A DNA stretch of 64,000 nucleotides from Halobacillus faecis (GTDB lineage: Bacteria > Bacillota > Bacilli > Bacillales > Halobacillaceae): contig NZ_BJYD01000009.1 of NCBI RefSeq assembly GCF_007991335.1, forward strand, positions 1 through 64,000. The letters run 5' to 3'. The notes beneath the pieces are model-generated. The model was not told where the DNA came from. It saw only the letters and a list, made by a program, of their open reading frames with translations, and made no database searches. Shown here piece by piece: positions 60,439-64,000 of this stretch. The first letter of the stretch is position 1. The number at the start of each line of letters is the position of its first letter. Both the position numbers and the translations under genes were made by a program.

Positions 60439-61207
60439 CTTCATGTTTAACCACAGCAGAAATTTTTCTTAGACCTTCCAATAAACGTGGACTTGGTCGG
60501 CAAAAAAGAGATTCTTCCAGGACATGTATATGATCGTGCTTTACTGCTTTAAGTTCAGACCATCCTGGTCTCTTCTTAATGAGGTCAGGATTCATTTTTT
60601 CTTCCTTCACCCCTACCCACACCATACAGATATGATCAGGATCGCGTTTTTTCACTTCCTCCCAATCCGTTTGAAAGCTGGCTACCTCCTGATCACAGAA
60701 GAGGTTCACCCCCCCAGCAAGTTCACTGATTTCATTCAGCCAGTTCAATTTCCCTGGTGTGAATACCGGTTTTGGCCACCATTCCCAATACAAAGAAGGA
60801 TTTTCCTCCATGTGCTTGGAACGATGTTTGAATTCATCGATTTCTCTCAGAAAAGCGTCCGCATGCTGCCGGCTTTTCTCTTCCACTCCAATCGCCTTTC
60901 CCACACGGCGAATATCTTCAGAAATCTCGTATAAAGTATTCGGATTCAATATGATATAGGGCAGGTTGTATTCATCCAACCCTTCTATATTCTTTTCCAT
61001 TCCAGGCACAGACAAGGACGCTAAAACAAGGTCAGGTTTCAGGGAGGCGACCTTTTCAATATCAATGGATAGGTCAGGACCAAGCTTCGGAAGGTGTTCC
61101 ACTTCTTTGGGATAATCAGAATAATTATCGACACCAACCAACAGATGGGTCTGCCCAAGATTAGCGACAATTTCAGTATTGCTAGGACAAATCGACACAA
61201 TTCTCAT
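60428..61207 (-). CDS. BtuF-like binding-fold protein without signal peptide
   Basis: A 259-aa protein of the class III periplasmic-binding fold (cobalamin/siderophore type): IVSICPSNTEIVANLG at the N-terminus, KLGPDLSIDIEKVASLKPDLVLAS and VFTPGKLNWLNEISELAGG. It begins directly with the first fold strand, so there is no signal peptide or lipobox, and no ABC transporter genes are adjacent. It is therefore presumably cytoplasmic, perhaps a cobalamin-binding or carrier protein. Start context is GAGGGGG-like. Confidence 0.85.
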   Translation of the reverse strand: MRIVSICPSNTEIVANLGQTHLLVGVDNYSDYPKEVEHLPKLGPDLSIDIEKVASLKPDLVLASLSVPGMEKNIEGLDEYNLPYIILNPNTLYEISEDIRRVGKAIGVEEKSRQHADAFLREIDEFKHRSKHMEENPSLYWEWWPKPVFTPGKLNWLNEISELAGGVNLFCDQEVASFQTDWEEVKKRDPDHICMVWVGVKEEKMNPDLIKKRPGWSELKAVKHDHIHVLEESLFCRPSPRLLEGLRKISAVVKHEDSK

Positions 61208-61298
61208 TTTTCAACCCCCTCTTTCAGAATCGTCTGATGTTTCATTTTCTTTCATTATAGCTTATATTGAATGTATGGAAAAACGAAGAAAGAAAGGG

Positions 61299-62135
61299 AT
61301 GAACCCATTGACAACGTTGCTCCTCGATACATCCAAAGGCATAGTAGAGTTTACATATAAAGGGTCCGGCCCTCCTGTTTTGTTATTGAAAGGTGGACAC
61401 TCCACAAGGGATACAGACTTATCTCACAGCAGCCTGATTTATGAAGGTTTTTCGTTACTCACAATTTCTCGTCCCGGCTACGATTATACAGAGCTTTCCA
61501 CAGGCCGCACGCCTGAGGATTTTGCCGATACAATTGTCGAAGTACTTGACCATCTCCAACTTAAAAAAGTGAATGTCATCTCTATATCGGCAGCTGGTCC
61601 TACGGGCATCGCTTTAGCCGTTCACCACCCAGAGCGTGTGGACCGCTTGCTGCTTGAAGCAGCGCTCCTCACTTCGTGGGAAAGTGATGTGAAAAAGAGA
61701 GCCACGGTCCTTTTTGGACCAGCAGAGAAATTTGTTTGGAGCAGTCTCAGAACCATGCTGCGATTCTTCCCTGACTTGGTGCTAAAACAATTGCTTGCTG
61801 ATTTGACAACAGAGAATGTTGAAGATTACTTGGATAACCTTACCCCTAATGACCGCCGTTTCATTGTGGATATGCTTGCGACTTCCCAGTCCGGAAAAGG
61901 GTTCATTACAGATCTTGACCACGAAACCCCGGATATTAGCGCCATCCAGGTCCCTGTTCTTGGTATGTATTCACAGAAGGATCGCAGTGTGCCGTATACA
62001 AACGCTCTTTTGTTGAAGTCTTCCGTGCCTGAATGTGAGATTTATGAAGTCGACTCCGATAGTCATTTGATTTGGATAGGTAAAGATGCTCACACCGTTT
62101 GGAAGAAACGCCTGGAATTCTTAACTAAAACTTAA
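61299..62135 (+). CDS. Alpha/beta-hydrolase family protein
   Basis: About 278 aa with the alpha/beta-hydrolase core: VLLLKGG oxyanion loop, VISISAAGPTGIAL at the nucleophile elbow (S-x-S-A-A in place of the usual G-x-S-x-G), acid in MYSQKDRSVP and His in SDSHLIWIG. Substrate unknown, and the altered elbow makes catalysis less certain. Starts at 61275, 61299 or TTG 61308 are all possible; none has an ideal ribosome-binding site. The next gene follows by 18 bases, so the two are likely one operon. Confidence 0.78.
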   Translation: MNPLTTLLLDTSKGIVEFTYKGSGPPVLLLKGGHSTRDTDLSHSSLIYEGFSLLTISRPGYDYTELSTGRTPEDFADTIVEVLDHLQLKKVNVISISAAGPTGIALAVHHPERVDRLLLEAALLTSWESDVKKRATVLFGPAEKFVWSSLRTMLRFFPDLVLKQLLADLTTENVEDYLDNLTPNDRRFIVDMLATSQSGKGFITDLDHETPDISAIQVPVLGMYSQKDRSVPYTNALLLKSSVPECEIYEVDSDSHLIWIGKDAHTVWKKRLEFLTKT

Positions 62136-62153
62136 ACATACGGAGGGATCATC

Positions 62154-63005
62154 ATGGATGATGTCAAATGCAAACAAATGTTGGATCGTTTCCTTACGTT
62201 TTATGACCAAGCCTCCCAAACACCCTTGCACAAACGCTATGAGTTATGGACCGATCAGTACGCTTTTCCCTACACCCCGCCCGGCTATCAACAAGGACAA
62301 TTAGCTAAAGAAATGATTGAATACGCATGGAATAGATACGAACAAGTCTATGACAAAATCCAATATTTCGATATTGGTCCTCTAGAAGTGAATGGTTATG
62401 TAGATTCCATAAAACAAATTCTCCACTGTACCTCGCCCGTAAGAATGACCGTCATGTTTTTTGTGGGAACGTTTGAAACCGATCCATTTATTATGGAGAA
62501 GAACCAGCATTACACCCTTTGCTTCCCTGTCGAACTCACATCCAGTAGGACTCGATTGATTCAAGAACTAACACGCGTCGTCCACTGTGCCCAATCCGGC
62601 CTTGCTCCAAGCCATACAAGAACACTAGGGCAGTTGATTTTTCAAGAAGGGATGGCAGCCCACACGACCGAAGAAGTTCTTGAAGAGAGTGGGATGATCG
62701 ACTTCCCATTATGTTGGGAACAGGAAAAATGCAGCCGCGAACCAAACCGTGTCATGATGAACATCCAACCGCACCTTCACCGCACCGATTATGAAGCCCT
62801 TTATTCGTTTACAAAAGGCACAGGCGCTTCTGGTTTTGAAAAAGAAGCCAATTACACGGGCTACCTGATCGTTGAACATTTATTAGAACAAGGACGCCCT
62901 CTCTATGACCTAGCTCGTATTCAAAATACTGAGGTAGATGCCATTGTAGAGAAGGCTTTATTCTCCTTAATGAATCAAGCATACCTCACTCAGACCCAGG
63001 AGTGA
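62154..63005 (+). CDS. DUF2268-like protein with degenerate zincin motif
   Basis: A 283-aa protein resembling the DUF2268 group of predicted zinc proteases. The expected HExxH position reads QELTRVVHC (near 140), so the first zinc histidine is missing, while the downstream FQEGMAAHTTEEV glutamate is present. An ER-type FRAP-like residue set is otherwise intact in length. It is probably not an active metalloprotease; may bind. ACGGAGGG precedes the start; it follows the alpha/beta hydrolase by 18 bases. Family assignment is tentative. Confidence 0.68.
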   Translation: MDDVKCKQMLDRFLTFYDQASQTPLHKRYELWTDQYAFPYTPPGYQQGQLAKEMIEYAWNRYEQVYDKIQYFDIGPLEVNGYVDSIKQILHCTSPVRMTVMFFVGTFETDPFIMEKNQHYTLCFPVELTSSRTRLIQELTRVVHCAQSGLAPSHTRTLGQLIFQEGMAAHTTEEVLEESGMIDFPLCWEQEKCSREPNRVMMNIQPHLHRTDYEALYSFTKGTGASGFEKEANYTGYLIVEHLLEQGRPLYDLARIQNTEVDAIVEKALFSLMNQAYLTQTQE

Positions 63006-63205
63006 ACATTCCCAGTAGTTGGGAAAACTTTTTCTTCATAGGGCTTTCATTCCTTTAGGCCATCTGTTATACTAAGGTTAATTATTCGTTGTTCGATCAG
63101 ATTCATGCAAGAGAAGATGTTTCGTAAGATGTCGTCTTGATGGAACTTGAAAAGAGCAAGAATAGTAATACAATGTGGAATTTTTCCACGCAGGAGGTAA
63201 CGTAC

Positions 63206-63403
63206 ATGGTTGAAGGTACAGTAAAATGGTTTAACGCAGAAAAAGGTTTTGGATTTATCGAAGTAGAAGGTCAAGACGACGTCTTCGTACACTTCTCTGC
63301 AATTCAAGAAGAAGGTTTCAAGTCTCTTGAAGAAGGACAAGTTGTAACTTTCGAAATTGAAGAAGGTCAGCGTGGACCACAAGCAGCTAACGTTCAAAAA
63401 TAA
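63206..63403 (+). CDS. cspD: Cold-shock protein (CspD-like)
   Basis: A 65-aa single-domain RNA chaperone with both RNP motifs, KGFGFIEV and DVFVHFSAI, and the conserved aromatic [14 protein letters not shown] gives the start at 63206; the longer in-frame ATG upstream lies in the leader. The gene has an untranslated leader of roughly 130 bases after a -10-like TATACT (63069), which fits cold-induced control through mRNA structure. Confidence 0.95.
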   Translation: MVEGTVKWFNAEKGFGFIEVEGQDDVFVHFSAIQEEGFKSLEEGQVVTFEIEEGQRGPQAANVQK

Positions 63404-63411
63404 GAACGTAT

Positions 63412-63442
63412 AAAAAACTCCCCTTCCTAGGGGAGTTTTTTT
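63412..63442 (+). terminator. Terminator of cspD
   Basis: AAAAACTCCCC-TTCCTA-GGGGAGTTTTTTT immediately after the stop. Confidence 0.9.
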
Positions 63443-63490
63443 ATTACCCAAATGAAGCAACCTCCCTTCACTAAAGCTCCCGATTTCTGA

Positions 63491-63726
63491 AAACTCAGTT
63501 TCGAGACTTTTGTTGAGCAGGTGAGGGTTGCGGGGAATAGCTCGCTTCCTTTAAGGGAGCCCGGCCTGGTTGAAATAATGAATGACACTCCCTGTCCATG
63601 GATACGGGGTCAGTTCAAGCGTTAGCTCGAGAGGCTCATCACTCGCCCACGGAAAGCGAACCTTTTCCCGGAGCACCTAAGCTCCCATTAAAGTCTCGAA
63701 ATCGAGTCTTCCACAATCCTGCCATA
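63491..63726. repeat. Dispersed repeat, copy F
   Basis: A 236-bp copy with ends AAACTCAGTTTCGAGAC (63491-63507) and GTCTCGAAATCGAGTCTTCC (63693-63712), followed by CCTGCCATA (63718-63726). Interior blocks match copy E (GGTTGCGGGGAATAGCTCGCTTCC) with about 100 bp of extra, unrelated sequence inserted between AGGGAGCCCGG and the closing GCTCCC. Confidence 0.83.
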
Positions 63727-63737
63727 TTCTTCAATAA

Positions 63738-63770
63738 AAAAAGAAGGCTCAATGGAGAGCCTTCTTTTTG
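63738..63770 (-). terminator. Terminator of methionine aminopeptidase gene
   Basis: A 13-bp stem (63738-63750 with 63757-63769) with As to the left, just after the stop on the minus strand. Confidence 0.85.
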
Positions 63771-63771
63771 C

Positions 63772-64000
63772 TTATTCTTCGTCCTGTTCGGTAAGAATGA
63801 AAGGTCCTTCTTTTGTAATGGCAATGGTATGCTCATATTGGGCAGAAAGTGAACCGTCGATGGTACGTGCTGTCCAGTTGTTTTCATCCATTTGGCTGCC
63901 CCATGCTCCAATGTTAATCATTGGTTCAATCGTAATGACCATACCCTCTTTCAAACGTGCTCCTTTTCCAGCAGCACCAAAGTGAGGAATATAAGGATCT
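63772..64000 (-). CDS. map: Methionine aminopeptidase, C-terminal part
   Basis: The last 75 codons of a type I methionine aminopeptidase, which removes the initiator Met in the cytoplasm; the gene continues past the window end. Metal-ligand segments are IPHFGAAG, the Glu of GMVITIEPM and the Glu of QYEHTIAIT, and the conserved WTARTIDGSLSAQ lies between. The C-terminus ends in acidic EQDEE. It is not the ribosomal-cluster copy to judge from its neighbours, but this cannot be proved here. Confidence 0.9.
   Translation of the reverse strand, partial: DPYIPHFGAAGKGARLKEGMVITIEPMINIGAWGSQMDENNWTARTIDGSLSAQYEHTIAITKEGPFILTEQDEE

Noticed and set aside
1-64000. CRISPR arrays, tRNA or rRNA genes, prophage or conjugative modules
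   Set aside because: No regularly spaced repeats, clover-leaf sequences, rRNA motifs, integrases or phage proteins were seen.

Overview
The window looks like chromosomal DNA of a low-to-mid GC, endospore-forming, salt-tolerant member of the Bacillaceae, most likely Halobacillus or a close relative. The reasons are the protein families (YhaL, an alpha/beta SASP, ScoC, PrsA, EcsABC, LiaFSR), an OpuA glycine-betaine importer with two GbsR-type regulators, many acidic proteins, and gene order that repeatedly follows the yhf, hem, yha and yhe blocks of Bacillus subtilis. The genus is inferred from protein resemblance only. I saw no rRNA, tRNA, CRISPR array, prophage or intact transposase gene.

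Layout. 0.3-5.3 kb: a coiled-coil protein of unknown function, then lcfB, lplJ, yhfI and yhfH; lcfB carries a consensus FadR operator. 5.4-7.8 kb: a dispersed repeat and a LacI-type regulator divergent from a nucleoside hydrolase. 7.8-14.1 kb: late haem synthesis (hemE-hemH-hemY), a bifunctional penicillin-binding protein and the haem monooxygenase HmoB. 14.1-17.6 kb: a membrane thiol-redox pair (thioredoxin-like protein plus BdbC) and the LiaF-LiaS-LiaR envelope-stress system. 17.9-24.2 kb: a ferritin-like protein, amidohydrolase YhaA, EcsABC, Hit, tryptophan transporter TrpP (with a TRAP-type leader) and YhaH.

24.3-24.9 kb is a non-coding block built of nested inverted repeats. 25-28.8 kb: opuA operon (ATPase, permease, binding lipoprotein) divergent from a GbsR-like gene, with an 18-bp palindrome between them. 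29-43 kb follows the yha/yhe region: scoC, yhaI, a DUF3267 protein, prsA, yhaL, yhaN-yhaO, yhaP-yhaQ, yhzD, yhaR, yheA and yheB; yhaM is absent from its usual place, where a second GbsR-like gene sits. 43-48.4 kb: a small ferritin-like protein, a CstR-like regulator, a PucR-type regulator with msmX, a SASP and fumC.

48.4-63.7 kb is a mixed region: a probable small RNA with its own promoter and terminator, a phospholipase-C-like protein, transporters (UMF1-type MFS, Mn-type CDF, AzlCD, a T-box-controlled NhaC-family transporter), hydrolases, a VanY-type carboxypeptidase, a WrbA-type quinone reductase and a cold-shock protein. The window ends inside a methionine aminopeptidase gene.

The most unusual signals are non-coding: (1) a family of dispersed intergenic elements with shared termini (GGCAGG ... 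CTCAGTTTCGAGAC), one containing nested palindromes; (2) a candidate small RNA at 48.55-48.64 kb; (3) clear cis-regulatory sites (T-box, TRAP triplet array, FadR box, and dyads upstream of opuA/gbsR and prsA). All start-codon choices rest on visible ribosome-binding sites and family N-termini; no searches were run.
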